This document shows positions 1-11,972 of a stretch of DNA of 64,000 bases, piece by piece. Source of the DNA: Wyeomyia smithii (Eukaryota > Arthropoda > Insecta > Diptera > Culicidae). The stretch covers positions 140,542,815 to 140,606,814 of the forward strand of contig NC_073695.1 in NCBI RefSeq assembly GCF_029784165.1. The letters are read 5' to 3'. A model generated the notes under the pieces. That model was not told the DNA's origin, ran no database searches, and worked only from the letters and a program-made list of their open reading frames with translations. A program made the translations under genes and the position numbers. Within the stretch, counting starts at the first letter, position 1; the number at the start of each line of letters is the position of its first letter.

Positions 1-111
1 CTGCGTCAGGAATGTCGGGCGTCCAGTTGTTGCATCAGAAATGTCATGTGCAAGGATTTGCTGTGTCAGGAATGGTGCGTCCGGTGTTGGTGTACAGTTA
101 TGTCCATAACT
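1..111 (-). repeat. 3' LTR, partial
   Basis: Bases 1-111 match 7032-7142 with two mismatches and end at the same point, just before the polypurine tract. Most of this LTR lies to the left of the window. On the minus strand it begins AGTTA. Confidence 0.92.
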
Positions 112-122
112 TCCCCCGCCTT
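112..122 (-). other. Polypurine tract of the errantivirus-like element
   Basis: The minus strand reads AAGGCGGGGGA directly against the LTR start at 111. This is where plus-strand DNA synthesis is primed in LTR retroelements, and its position confirms the LTR boundary. Confidence 0.88.
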
Positions 123-148
123 AGATTGAGACGTCTCGGGTCAACTTG

Positions 149-1728
149 TTATGATGTGCTGCTAGGTGTCTGGATATGGATGAAATCTCTAATACCTCGT
201 ATTTTTCTACTTATGCAAATGTAAATAGTAAGTATGATCAAGGATAATATGATAAGGCTCCCAAGATTAATCGAATTGTATTGATGATTAGTAGTCTCCA
301 AATGGTTGATTCTGTGCCGGTCATTTGTTTGCAATAATTGCATTTCTTCCACCGGGTCCGTCTTTGTTAAGGTTTTGTTGACTTCGACGAAATGAAGTGG
401 GATAACGTCCAATCGAACCTAAGTGTCTTGCTATCGTAGTGGGTACCTCCAATGTTAATGAAACAGTTGAAAAATGTAATGAAGAACAATCCTGTTAGGT
501 TCTTTGGTCCGTAGCCACAACTGTTTTGGAGTGTTATTGGTTTTATGACGTTCGTTAATAGAATGCCATTGTTTTCTCAGACTATTATTTCTGGTTCTTT
601 GAAGCTATTGCTGATAAATGGACATCTGCCAGGGTTTCCCCGCAATAATTGATGATAGCATTGGTTTTTCGTAACGTTAACCAAGTTTTGACTGTTGCAT
701 AAAATGTTTTTCTCGATTTGAATGCATTTCTCGTTTGTTAGAAATGATTCCGACTCGCTGATTATAGCGTACGTTCCATTGACCTGTATGACTTTTTGGT
801 CAATTGGGACGGTTTCAACGCGGAGTAGTTGATAATTTCCGATTTTAAATTTTGGGATTTTTACCGCGAGTATGATAGATGAACCATTATGGAAGGCTGA
901 AGGTTCTAAATACTCGTAAGTCCGATCATAACTACTGATTTCAATGCCTTGTGAAATTAAGAGTTCTGTTGCAAAATCCAATTCAGTGGGGTATAGTAAT
1001 GCTTTTGATATTACGCCCAGCCTGGAAAGTTGAATGGACTCGAAGATGGTTTCTAGTTGATAGCGAACGTTGTCCATATTAAAAATGATGTTCTGAAGAT
1101 GTAGCATGTGTTGCCAGTCTATTGCCCTATCTAAATTTAGTCTAGCCTGTCTAATGAATCTGTTAACTTCTATCGCTTGATTAAATGCTTGTTTTGTCAA
1201 ATTATTTAGTCGTTTTTCAAAAAGATCGTTAATCTTCACTTGTTCATTATTTTCTGTAATTAAAACATTATTTGAAATCTTCAACGTATTAAATTGATTG
1301 CTCAAAGTTATAAAATCTTGGCTATCTAGATTTCCTGTTATGGATTTCACTATCGATCCTAAAATTTCAATACTTCGTTTATGTCTTTGTCTTGGAGTCA
1401 AATTTTGAAATACTACTTTAGCTTGCCTAACCTTTTGTTTTAAGAGTTCGGTAATTTCCCTAACTTGTGGGTTTTGTTCTAATTCATTAATGGTTGTCTC
1501 GTATTGCTTTAGAATAGTATGGAATGCAAATAGCTAAAATTCATGGATAAGGGTATGGTAGCCCTCCTTAATGAATACTTTACCGATTCTTAAAGCGAGA
1601 AGTCCAGGGTGATTGTTTAGGTCTGTTATCTCTAGGTGTTGTGTAGGGTTGGGGTTGGTAGTACAGATGAAAGGAATTCCAACGGATATGATGATGATGA
1701 TTATGGAAGGGTTGATCGTCCTGGTCAT
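149..1728 (-). pseudogene. env: env-like envelope glycoprotein, broken
   Basis: The reading frame starts at 1728 with a hydrophobic signal-peptide-like N-terminus. A basic RHKR cleavage motif sits near 1380, with a glycine- and isoleucine-rich segment after it. A C-terminal membrane-spanning stretch lies near 240-290, with a short basic tail. This is the layout of insect errantivirus Env (fusion protein; family knowledge). The gene is inactivated by an in-frame TAG at 1534-1536, an in-frame TGA at 577-579 and a frame change around 360-412. It starts about 45 bp after the pol stop, as expected for a product of spliced RNA. It is an old genomic copy and is described only. Confidence 0.85.
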
Positions 1729-1774
1729 TTTGGTGTTGCTAAAATGATATTATAAAATTGGTATTAGTAAAAAG

Positions 1775-2932
1775 TTAAGTTTTTCGTTTTCTTTTAAGTT
1801 TAGACTTGTGAATTTTCCTATTATTTGTGTCTAAAACATTAGTCTCTTTGTTTTCCATGATCTTGTTTTCTTTGTATCGCTCTTCGTGTTTTAGATTGTT
1901 CCTTTTTCGCTCGTACACTGTCTCGTTTTCTTGGAAATGATCGGGGTCTTCTCTATTTTTGTTTGCTTTGGCCAAAAATCTCTTTTTGTCCTCTATTTGC
2001 TTGGCTGCATAGATCCTGTATAGAGCTTCCTTTTGTCTTATCCTTTCGTCAAGGTCTGTTGGGACTGAGTCTCCATCTTTTATACCAAAAAATAATTCCT
2101 TGGGTGTCAATTTCGTTTGTGAGTGGATCGAATCGTTATAGATTGATACTGCCAGGTTTATTTTCGCAGTTTCGGTCAGATTTTTCGTGGATTCCTTATT
2201 GGATAGTATGTTGTGAAGCTCTCTCAAGGTCCTGTGAACTATTTCTATAGTTTCATTTGAGGAAGACTGACCCACGCTGGTATAATGGTACTGTAAGTTA
2301 TTTTCCTCTAAGAACTCTTTAACGGCTGTTGAAGTAAATGAAGCTTCCTGGTCCATTACTAAAAGAGAAGGTTTTCCTAAATTAGAAAAGAAATGTGTTA
2401 ATGCCTTTAATATGTGTATAACATTTCGTGATTTTAAAGGAATAGCCATTGACATTCTGGAGAATTTGTCACATACCGTAAGATAGTTTTTGTTGTTTAT
2501 TATGAATATATCCATATGCACGATCTGCAATGGTTTTGAGGGAATTTCTGTAAGTTGGTATTTCTGTTTATACGGGTGTCTCTCATATTTCGATTTCTGA
2601 CAGAGTTTACATATATTTATAAATCTAGTGATTTTTCCTTTCATACCAGGGAAAAAATAAGTTCGTGAGATATGGGACTTGGTTTCGTTTATTCCTCGGT
2701 GGTTTCCATTATGCTGATTCTGTATGATCTGGTCTTGTTCTAATTCGTCGGTTACGTCTTGTAACAATTTTTGAGTCCAGAATATTTTTAAAGTCTTTGC
2801 TCTTGAGAAATAATTTTTGTAAATTGTTTGTAAATTTCCTAAGACTCGTTCGTTGCAATAAAGTCCAGTAGTGTGTTTCGTAGATGTGTATTCTTTCAAA
2901 ATATTTATCAGTACTACAGGTCCGAAGTTCAT
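1775..2932 (-). CDS. pol: integrase segment
   Basis: An open 385-residue segment with the retroviral/gypsy integrase layout. A zinc-binding HHCC region has HNGNHRGI followed by CKLC at roughly residues 73-110. The catalytic core shows the first Asp in HMDIF, the second in VMDQEASF and the Glu in SNETIEIVH, so the DDE triad looks complete. The tail is lysine- and asparagine-rich. It inserts element cDNA into host DNA (family knowledge). It is separated by a frame change and stops (2933-3054) from the RT segment upstream, so in this copy it is not joined to the rest of Pol. It ends about 45 bp before the env start. Confidence 0.9.
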   Translation of the reverse strand: MNFGPVVLINILKEYTSTKHTTGLYCNERVLGNLQTIYKNYFSRAKTLKIFWTQKLLQDVTDELEQDQIIQNQHNGNHRGINETKSHISRTYFFPGMKGKITRFINICKLCQKSKYERHPYKQKYQLTEIPSKPLQIVHMDIFIINNKNYLTVCDKFSRMSMAIPLKSRNVIHILKALTHFFSNLGKPSLLVMDQEASFTSTAVKEFLEENNLQYHYTSVGQSSSNETIEIVHRTLRELHNILSNKESTKNLTETAKINLAVSIYNDSIHSQTKLTPKELFFGIKDGDSVPTDLDERIRQKEALYRIYAAKQIEDKKRFLAKANKNREDPDHFQENETVYERKRNNLKHEERYKENKIMENKETNVLDTNNRKIHKSKLKRKRKT

Positions 2933-3051
2933 TTTCCTGATTGTAATTCTGTGATAATTTCTAAAAATGGTTTCAGATTGTCTACTGTCTTCGTTACTTT
3001 CTTCGAGAATTAGTTGGTTCCTAAATTCGTTCAGAGGTCTCCTAAATTCGT

Positions 3052-4664
3052 TCAGAGTTCTGTTGATGGAATAAAGTCATTGTCGTCTGTGTCCGCTGAA
3101 TGTTGAGTCATGTCATCGTCCGTCGCTGAATTGGCATTAAGTTCGATTTTTTCTGATTCTAAAGTTATTCGAGAGAGTGCATCTGCGTTTCCGTTTAGGA
3201 TACCTTTCTTATATTTGATATCAAATTCTAACTCTTCGAGGGCTAATTTCCAATGAAGTAGCCTTCTGTTCAAATCATTTTTCTGTCTTAACCACACCAA
3301 AGGTTTGTGGTCAGTTCGGATCTTGAAATGAGTGCCAAAAATGTAAGGCCTGAAATGTTTCGTTGCCCACACAATTGCGAGAAGTTCTTTCTCTGTAGCC
3401 GAATAATTACACGCAGTTGCATTTAACGTCCTAGATGCATAGGCAATGGGGTTTTCCTTTCCGTCTTCAAATTTTTGGGATAAAACAGCGCCTAAAGCGA
3501 AGTCGCTAGCATCTGTTTCCAAAATGAATTTTTTATTGAAATCTGGATATTTCAATATTGGATCTGTTGTCAAAAGATGTTTACAATCATTAAAACAACT
3601 GACAAACTCTTCATCATGGATAATTTTTGCATCTTTTTTCAAGCATTTTGTAAGAGGCTTGGTCAATTTCGCGAAGTCTCGAATAAATTTTCTATAATAA
3701 CCAAGAATTCCTAAAAAACCCTTGATCTGTGTGGTGGTTTTCGGTATTGGCCAGTTTAGGATTTTTTCAATTTTGTTTGGGTTGGGTCTTATACCTTCTT
3801 GGGTAACTATATGCCCTAAAAATTCACATTCTGTTTTTAAAAACTCGCATTTATCGAGTTGGACTTTCAAATTCGATTTTATAAGTCTTTCCAACACCTT
3901 GTCAAGGTTTTCCAAGTGTTGCTGGAGAGAACTGCCATAAATGATGATGTCGTCTAAGTAGACAAGGCAACATCTTCCAATTAAATCTTTGAGGATATGA
4001 TTCATGGTACGTTGAAACGTTGCCGGTGCGTTCTTTAACCCAAAGGGCATTCTGATGAATTCAATATGTCCTTTGTCTGTACTAAACGCGGTTTTTTGTC
4101 TGTCAATTTTTTCAACTTCAATCTGGTGGAAACCCGATTTTAAATCAATTGTAGTAAAATAGACACTTCTTCCTAATTTGTCTAAAATTTCATCGATGTT
4201 CGGGATGGGAAATTTGTCGTCGACTGTCTTCTCATTCAGTTTTCTATAGTCGACCACGATTCTCCATTTTTCTTGCCACTTGCATCGGACTTTTTTGGAA
4301 CAATCCATATAGAAGAGGTCCAAGGAGAGATAGAATGCTGGATGATGCCGTCAGCTAGCATCTCAATCATTTGCCTTTCTACTTCTGCTTTGTGGATGTT
4401 GGGATATCTGTATGTTTTGGTGTGTATAGGAAGATCGTCTTTTGTTTTGATACTATGCTTAATAGCAGTAGTGCAAGAGAGTTTTTCATCTTCACGATGA
4501 ATGATATTGGAATTCAGACGGAGTATTTTAAGAAGTTTTTCCTTTTCTTCCATATTCAAATGCTGTGTTCGTATAAGGTTTTCCAGATTATCTAATTGAT
4601 TTGAGCGTTCAGAACACACTGTAGAACTCGAATGATTTATCTCAATTAATTCAGAGACTGGCAA
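3052..4664 (-). pseudogene. pol: reverse transcriptase and RNase H, frameshifted
   Basis: RT fingers start in one frame (4664 to about 4270) and continue in another (from about 4270 to 3052). The switch falls in a short A run near 4267-4272 that looks one base short. Visible RT motifs include FGLKNAP, the catalytic YLDD and FLGILGYYRKF. RNase H follows, with ETDASDFALGAVLSQ, ATEKELLAI and RTDHKPL. The catalytic residues are present, so damage is limited to reading-frame breaks. It copies element RNA into DNA inside the virus-like particle (family knowledge). The frame closes at a TGA at 3052-3054, next to a 21-bp direct repeat (3020-3060). Confidence 0.9.
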
Positions 4665-5280
4665 TGTTTCGGCTGGAGTTTTCCAAAAAAAATGTTACGG
4701 AGTCGCCTAAATTTGAGGCAAGTGCGCTAATGTAGCCATTTTTCGCGTGGTATAAGCCAGAGGGTACGATAGCATCTCTAATTTTAATGTCTTTTCGTAA
4801 AAATACGTTACCATTTTTTTGAGAGACTGGTATTTTAATAATTGTAGCTATGTGTGCACTCAAAGTTACTTCTGGTGGTCCCATTTGTCTGACTTGTAAA
4901 TTAATGGTTTTCTGCGAGAGTATTAATTTGTGGTTTGTTACGTCAAGTAAAGCTTCTAGCTCTGAAAGCGTTTCGTACCCGAGAATACCATCAAAAAATT
5001 TATGAAATTTAAACAAATAGAATGCAACATATTTTCCGAGACCAAAAATTTTTGTTATAAATTTAAATTCAGTTCTATGTTTACCTTTATTATTTTGAAT
5101 GGTGAGTGGTTCACATGGTGTTCTTTTGGAAGTTGGAATAAGATCCGGGGAAATAAAGTTCTTATTTGACCCACTGTCTATTAGAATTTTAGCTATTTTC
5201 CCGTGGGATAAAGTTATTGTGACGAAGGGGAGACCGTTAACAGCGTTTATTTCAGAATTTTGTCTGTAATTGCCACCTGA
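4651..5280 (-). pseudogene. pol: aspartic protease segment
   Basis: The frame is open from 5280 and overlaps the end of gag by about 30 bases, one nucleotide back from the gag frame. This fits -1 ribosomal frameshifting as in gypsy-type elements. The active site ILIDSGSNKNF lies near 5165-5190, and the conserved FDGILGYETL closes the domain. It would cleave the Gag and Gag-Pol precursors. The frame ends at 4651 and RT resumes in another frame. The break is most simply a one-base indel in the eight-A run near 4686-4693. Confidence 0.85.
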
Positions 5281-6356
5281 AAATTTGACTCTTCTACTTC
5301 GCTGTCGGAATCATCACTATTGATAACTTCTGTGTCATTTTCCTCTTCATTTTGAGCATCGTGATTGTAGATTCCATTTTGGCGTGATCTAATTGACGGA
5401 TCAACTTCCATCGGTGTCACTTTTTGTCTGTCTGATTGAGTTTTGAATCTTTGTGAGCCACTAGCGTTTTTATTGGAATCCTCCTGTGGTTTAGAATTTT
5501 GTCTGTTATGTTCTGAATTATTCCTAAAATTATTTTTTGAAATTTGTTTGCCAGATTGGGGAGTTTCAGTAGATTTCCTGGTATTTTCTGCGTTCTGGAA
5601 TTTACACAAGAACGCATAAGCTGTTTCGACGTCAGAAAGCTGAGCAGCTTGTGCATGTCCAAAATAGTATCTGTTTGGACCGTTTATGAAGGCGGCTAAA
5701 CATTCTTTTTCTAGGAAATGATTTATTCCTTCCCAATGCCTTTCGTAAATTTGCTCCCTTTTAGCGAGACCCTTCATATTTTGGAGAATCTCTTTTGTTT
5801 TTTTGTAGTGAAGATGAATGTTGTCATTCATTTTCAATGACCAGAGCTGCGTCTGATACGTAGCGATGTCACTTTTGTCGCCATAAACACTTTCCAGAAT
5901 TTCGGCAACACCTTCAAAGGTTGTTGGGTTACTGTTTACGCAAATGGTATCGCGGGCCCTTCCATCAATCTTGTTTATAATTGATTGCTCGTACAGATTC
6001 ATTACTTCTTCTGATACGAGGTTTATGAATAAATTTAAAGTTTTTCTAGCTGTTGCGAGCCAGGACACGAGTTGTTTTTTGTTTCCATCAAATGGAGGAA
6101 TATTCTTCACAGGGTCTGGGATTCTAAAGAAATCATCAGCCCGTCGATTCTCCGCTGGGGGAGCAACCGGTTGTTGCAACTGTTGTTGCTGCAACTGGTG
6201 TTGTTGCTGTTGGAGATTATTATTTTCCAACTGGAGAGCGCCAACTCGCTGCTCCAGGTTCCGAATAGAATCAAAAAGCACTTGAAGGTTTGCTGGTTCC
6301 ATTCTTCTTGAAAATTTTAATGGTTTCACTTTTGGTATTGGATTGAATTTAGGCAT
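5247..6356 (-). CDS. gag: gag, structural protein
   Basis: An intact 369-codon frame. The N-terminal part has a leucine heptad-like stretch followed by a glutamine-rich run (residues about 45-65) and then IPPFDGNKKQLVSWL, which resembles the start of errantivirus Gag. The C-terminal third is rich in Asn, Lys and Asp/Glu and shows no CCHC zinc knuckle, as is usual for this group. It would form the particle that packages element RNA. It is the only full-length frame left in the element. About 295 bp of leader separate it from the primer-binding site. Confidence 0.88.
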   Translation of the reverse strand: MPKFNPIPKVKPLKFSRRMEPANLQVLFDSIRNLEQRVGALQLENNNLQQQQHQLQQQQLQQPVAPPAENRRADDFFRIPDPVKNIPPFDGNKKQLVSWLATARKTLNLFINLVSEEVMNLYEQSIINKIDGRARDTICVNSNPTTFEGVAEILESVYGDKSDIATYQTQLWSLKMNDNIHLHYKKTKEILQNMKGLAKREQIYERHWEGINHFLEKECLAAFINGPNRYYFGHAQAAQLSDVETAYAFLCKFQNAENTRKSTETPQSGKQISKNNFRNNSEHNRQNSKPQEDSNKNASGSQRFKTQSDRQKVTPMEVDPSIRSRQNGIYNHDAQNEEENDTEVINSDDSDSEVEESNFQVAITDKILK

Positions 6357-6650
6357 AAAATGAGGGGAAAAAGGAGAAAATTACTCACGGTTCTCTCGTT
6401 CTTGAAGGATTGAAATCCACCGCTTCAGCGAAGTTCTCTGGTCGGTTGGCACGAGTCACCTACGTGTCGAGGGATGGCGAGTGATGATCCTATTCGCGGA
6501 ACGTCACTGCCGGCCTGCCGATGTCACGAGGTGGACACTAGATCACTCAAAGTCACTGATTTGGAAATTTTCCACGTATCGGGTATTTCCACTAAGCACT
6601 TTAACTGTGACTAGTCAGAGTCACTTTGCTTAGTCGTAGAACGAGCCGTA

Positions 6651-6661
6651 CGACTGCGCCA
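6651..6661 (-). other. Primer-binding site (tRNA-Ser type)
   Basis: The minus strand reads TGGCGCAGTCG immediately after the LTR. It is complementary to a 3' end CGACUGCGCCA, the end expected for an insect serine tRNA (recalled, not checked). This is where reverse transcription of the element would be primed. Confidence 0.85.
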
Positions 6662-7142
6662 CTTATGTAAGTTCTTTCCTTCTAAGGTTTTTAAAAAACA
6701 CTTGGATTCTTAACACATTGATTTTTACTAAGTATTTTAAACTACTTACGTCCTAAGACGAGAACAACCTCTACACACTTCAAACGTTTCACTGGAACTA
6801 AAGCTCCTGAAAAATTAATATAAGTTCCCTACTCATCGATGGATTGGATTACTGCTGCGTAAGGATTGTTGGCTCCGCTCTGCTGCCGTCGCTGCTGTCG
6901 TTGTCGTCGTTGCTGCTACCAGCTCGGTTCTGCTGCGTCAGGGGTATCAGGGGTACAACGTCCGTTGGTGGAGTTGTCGATGTCGCCGTGTTGCTATGCT
7001 GGAGTCGTTCTGGATGCCGGTCGTTCACTTGCTGCGTCAGGAATGTCGGGCGTCCAGTTGTTGCATCAGAAATGCCATGTGCAAGGATTTGCTGTGTCAG
7101 GAATGGTGCGTCCGGTGTTGGTGTACAGTAATGTCCATAACT
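6662..7142 (-). repeat. 5' LTR
   Basis: About 481 bp between the primer-binding site and the point where LTR homology ends. It would contain promoter and polyadenylation signals. It holds five imperfect copies of a motif close to CCTGACGCAGCA (minus strand), near 7095, 7063, 7037, 6936 and 6858. Confidence 0.88.
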
Positions 7143-7665
<523 letters not shown>

Positions 7666-8094
7666 GTGGCCATATTTTATATGGCCGTTTTTGAAACTAT
7701 CGATCTTAATGAGCGCCGGGCTGAAAAAGTTTCCTTTTGACCTCTACAATAAGCCATGAAAATTTGAAGTTCATCGAAGTTTATTTAATGGACCCACAAA
7801 GCGCTTATATTTGAGAAATCGATTTACATGAAAATTGTATGGAGTTTTTTCTTTTTTTAACATATATCTCTCGATAAACTCATTCACATACACATGTATT
7901 TTCATAAAACAGTAATATTATCACCCTAATTTAAGTTCAAAACAATCTATAACTTTTGGTGTTTGTTAAAAAGTTCGTATTTTGAATGAGGTGTGTATAT
8001 TTTCAGTATAAATCAACAACATGCAATATAAACTGAAATTCGTCTTAATAATGTGTTGAAACACGGTTAGTATTTTTCATAAATTCAACATTAA

Positions 8095-8321
8095 GTATTG
8101 AAACCAAAAATGGCCGACTTCCAGCCACCATTTTGAATTTTCAAAGGCCCAAGACTCGGAAACAGTTAATGCGTCATCTGTGAAAACGTTATTCCATGTT
8201 TGCTGCGGTGAAGCAAACATAAAATAGCGTTTTCACAGGGAAAGCATTATCTATTTCCGAGTCTTGTGCTTCTAAAAATTCGAAGTGGTGATTCGAAATT
8301 GGCTGTTTGTGGTTTCAATAC
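8095..8321. repeat. Foldback (palindromic) element, ~227 bp
   Basis: Two arms of about 90 bp are inverted copies of each other, joined by a ~45-bp loop. The tips read GTATTGAAACC and GGTTTCAATAC. Well-matched blocks include AAGACTCGGAAA and GTGAAAACG. It is a foldback MITE nested in the larger element. Confidence 0.75.
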
Positions 8322-9060
8322 CGTTTCACCACAGAACGGAAGGTCATCTGTGATACGAAAACTGCTAAGTGCTCAGTGAATTTTGCAGCGCTCCCTAGGG
8401 GTGGAAAGAACGCTTTTTACATGGAAAATAAACAAAATTTATACTACTTTTATCGAAATCAATCAAACACACTGGTATAAATCTGTCGGCGAAAACACTA
8501 CAGGTTAACCCAGCTAAGCATCTGTAAGAAGGAAAACACATTATTTCTAGGGGCTTGACAACTTTATTTCATGAAAAATATTTCGGTAATGGTTGATATA
8601 GATATTAATATCTATCATTTATTTATCACATTAACTTCCCAACCATAGCGTATAGGACATGGTGAAACGGTTTGATCAACAAGTAGGCACGAGCGGGGAA
8701 GCGTTTTTTTATTTTGTACGGTTGAAGACGAGGCATCACCAAGCGACAGCAAATAACTTTTTCTACTTGTTAATAGATTCTTACTAACTAAGCAAATGAA
8801 AATCGCAAATTCATGTGTTTCAAGTTGTGAATTGCTTCTAAAATGAATGAATATCAGTAGCAAGGTATGTAGCTTTACCGGATTTATAATTTGAATGCAT
8901 CGAAATAGTATATTATAAGATGCGATGAATTTTGGTCATCGGTTGTTTTAATAAACAACTTTAGTCTTTGGCATTTTTTTTGCAATATAGCCGGTTGTAC
9001 TTTTGACATACCGTTTTACTATGTTTCTATACACCAACATCGCAACAACGATAGTATGAC

Positions 9061-9125
9061 TTCAAAGATTTGATGAGAAAGATTCAAAGATTTGAAGATT
9101 CAAAGATTTGATGAGAAAGATTTTG
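9061..9125. repeat. Short degenerate tandem repeat
   Basis: The phrase TTCAAAGATTTGATGAGAAAGA recurs with one shorter variant between. It is a local slippage product with no coding sense. Confidence 0.7.
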
Positions 9126-10002
9126 ATGTAACTAGAGGAGTGTCTGAAAATGCAACGATAAACACTTAGTAACAGTGAATACAATCGAATTTAGCTCGTT
9201 GCACTAAATTCGTAGTCCAACTAGTAAAGGACTTTCACGCGTTGGGTTGAGCTATCCAGGTTGCAAGATGACACCGGTTGTTTCTTTTTGTTGGGATTAT
9301 TAAGAGATTTGCCCAAAACTGAACGCGGTCTAATCCAATCACCGCGCTTGAATCAAAGGCCGCGCTGAGTTGCCAGATGTATGCTGTTTTAATTTGCATC
9401 AACCTTCATTGTTAAAGTATCGGGAAAATCTTTGAAGAAATCACTGCTGGAGACAGTGGAGACTAAAAAGGATTACTAATCACCAGAGGAAAATCTATCG
9501 CATCATATGCTTACTTTGTGGTTTCTGTTTCAAGCATTATGATATCAATTTATGTTAGATTAATCTGTAAACCTGGCACCCCTGCTGTCGCCTTCAGTGT
9601 GCTGCCAGAATCGAAGTTTGTTTTGATTTTGGAAAGGGTTGCCAAAGCAGGTAGATTTAATTTTGGCTGTTGTTTAGTGTCCCAAAGAAAAAAAATCGAC
9701 TCTGCAACCAAGAAGGGCATTTGGTTTCAGAGTTGCGGTTTATAGCGCGGCGAACAAGTTTTAGTGAAACTCACAATACTAATCACCTATTGGGTTACGC
9801 AGTGTCTTGCCCCTAGCATTCTTCAAAACAGCTGACTCAGATACTGGCATAGATGATTGTAGAACTGTTCCTTTATTGTTTTTCAGTAATCTACTCCTTT
9901 TAACTGTGAAAATAATCAGATTATTAACACGAGTTACATAAAGTGAGAGTCGCATCTTTTGTTTCAAGTCTCTAATTACCATCTCGTTTAGAGTCCTCTT
10001 AA

Positions 10003-10164
10003 AGAATATTCGTATATTACGTAACGTGAAATTTGGCAATTTTCAAAACCCCCATCAACTAAGTAACGCAAATTTGCATGGTGGTCTTATGCAGTGTAAC
10101 ACTTCGCTGGATACCTCTCCTCCACCTCTCCCCTGAGCGCGTTATGTATTATACGAATGTTTCC
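10003..10164. mobile_element. Small MITE, 'ATTACGTAA' family, copy 1
   Basis: About 162 bp whose tips resemble GAATATTCGTATATTACGTAA on one side and TTATACGAATGTTTCC on the other. Related sequence occurs at 12526-12678 (inverted) and 52621-52775, so it is a dispersed family. Confidence 0.65.
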
Positions 10165-10584
10165 ATATATGAACGAACGCTAGAGGTAAGGCACTATTGA
10201 TATACAATGGTGATTCGCTTACCAGTTGCTTCTTAGTCGGGGGTTTGTTAGTTGGGCCCTCATCCATCTAAAAAGCGCTCTTATGTCAAAATGGAACGAC
10301 ATTCAAATGCATGCAAGAAACCCGAAAAGTGGATAAATGATAAAATAAATTTTTACTACTCGTACTTGAGTTTATTTGTCATTGATTGTTGATGGTTACC
10401 TTTGATTACTCGAAAAAAATGACATTGATTACTTCGGAGTATTCTCAGGTTACGACGCATTTCGATCCTTTTTTTGTGTTCTGTAAGGTTGTCACTTTCG
10501 GTTGTCAGCAAAGATACCAGATTTGTCAGCAAAACGATGATTTGTTTTGAATAGCAGGTATGTGCGGTATTTTTCAATCTCCAT

Positions 10585-10704
10585 CCCGCATAATCAATAA
10601 CCATAAACGGATGATAATCCATATGGTTTAATGATACCCCATACAGTCGAAACTATATCCCGAACTAGTTGTTACGCACGTTTTATGGTTATTGATTATG
10701 CGGG
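10585..10704. repeat. Perfect-stem hairpin
   Basis: CCCGCATAATCAATAACCAT at 10585 returns in reverse complement at 10679-10704 with one extra T, giving a ~25-bp stem around a ~70-bp loop. It is probably a small foldback element. Confidence 0.7.
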
Positions 10705-11917
10705 AAGGTTAACTTCATTTTTTTTTCCTATGACTTTCTCAAAATGTGTGCAGATTTTTACTGATTTCTGCCTGCTCGAGCGCATTTTTTCAAATCACGA
10801 TTAGATTTTTATCAGATTTAAAAAAAAGACTGCACAATGAAACCGGTACCTCTTACAATCGCATTATTCGTTGCTCTAGAAACTAACCTGATTTTAATTA
10901 ACCTCATTCAGCTTATTTTTATTTAAATGGCATGTCGCATGTCACATCAATGAGTAGAAAATCTATATTCTCCATAATGGACTAGAGTCAATCGGCAAAA
11001 CATTTAATATAATCTTATAAGAGGATGAAAATAGTTTATAAATTTCATTTTCGAATAAAAATGTGATTCATTTATTATAAATATTCGGAAAATTTGCGTT
11101 AAAAAATCCATCTGTGCCATGATTTTTAAAAACTCAAAGTACTTTCTTTAATTGAAAAAAAAAACTCACGAGCTGCATTTTAAATTTTAACAATTTTCAA
11201 AAATAGCCGTCTATGACACATGGTACAATTGTAAATGGAAGAATTGCAACATTAACGTTTTAAAACGCACGATTTTTCAATAACATTGATTGTTGTTCGT
11301 GTTTCAAATCAACATTTGTCGATTACGATACCTTCGTTACACTATTGTAATATGACAAACTCCACAAATGTGAATAATTGCGAATTTTACCCAAAACGTT
11401 TTTGCATCGAACGTAATAGATTGTATTAAACGGGTTAAACTGTTGAAATAACCGTCAATTCAAAACATCGAATAAATTATGCCACATTATACCACTGGCA
11501 AAGCGGCATAAACGTACACGACAAATAAATATTGCCCGAGAGCACAGAAAATTCAATTGTCATTTTTCAGTCCTTTTTGTGTGCACTTTCTGTTCGATCA
11601 TATACCTGAAGTTGACCTTCCGTTCTGTGGTTTCACCTTAAGGACCATTCGCTTTTAATCACCTGACCATTTTTTGTTTAATTTCAAACGGGATATCAGG
11701 CCAATCCATCTTATTCTAGGCTTAACTACCACAAGTGATTCTTCATCTTTTCAGTTACATTGTCTGAGACGACTTTAAATTTCGGCATAAGCGAAAGAAT
11801 CACGTAGAGAATTCATAACTTTATTAATACATTAAACAGCACTCGTACATTCGAAAAACACATGAATGTGAAGTTTGACTACCAACAGGGCCATGTCTTG
11901 AATGCAATTGATGATCA

Positions 11918-11972
11918 ATGATCAGAACTTTTGGATCATTGAAGCTGATCAGAACTTTTGGATCATTGAAGT
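11918..11972. repeat. 27-bp tandem duplication
   Basis: Two adjacent copies of a unit containing GATCAGAACTTTTGGATCAT with nearly no difference. It is a local duplication. Confidence 0.7.

Larger units (their letters stand above)
1..7142 (-). mobile_element. Gypsy/errantivirus-like LTR retrotransposon (provirus)
   Basis: Complete layout for a Ty3/gypsy element with an envelope gene, read right to left: LTR, primer-binding site, gag, pol (protease, RT, RNase H, integrase), env, polypurine tract, LTR. The left LTR runs off the window; its visible 111 bases differ from the same part of the right LTR at two positions, so the insertion is not ancient. Gag is open. Pol and env carry frameshifts and stops, so this copy should not be autonomous. 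The LTR tip AGTTA and the tRNA-Ser-type primer site fit the insect gypsy/17.6/297 group (family knowledge). The 5' side abuts short AT-rich DNA and then a (TA)n array. Confidence 0.93.
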
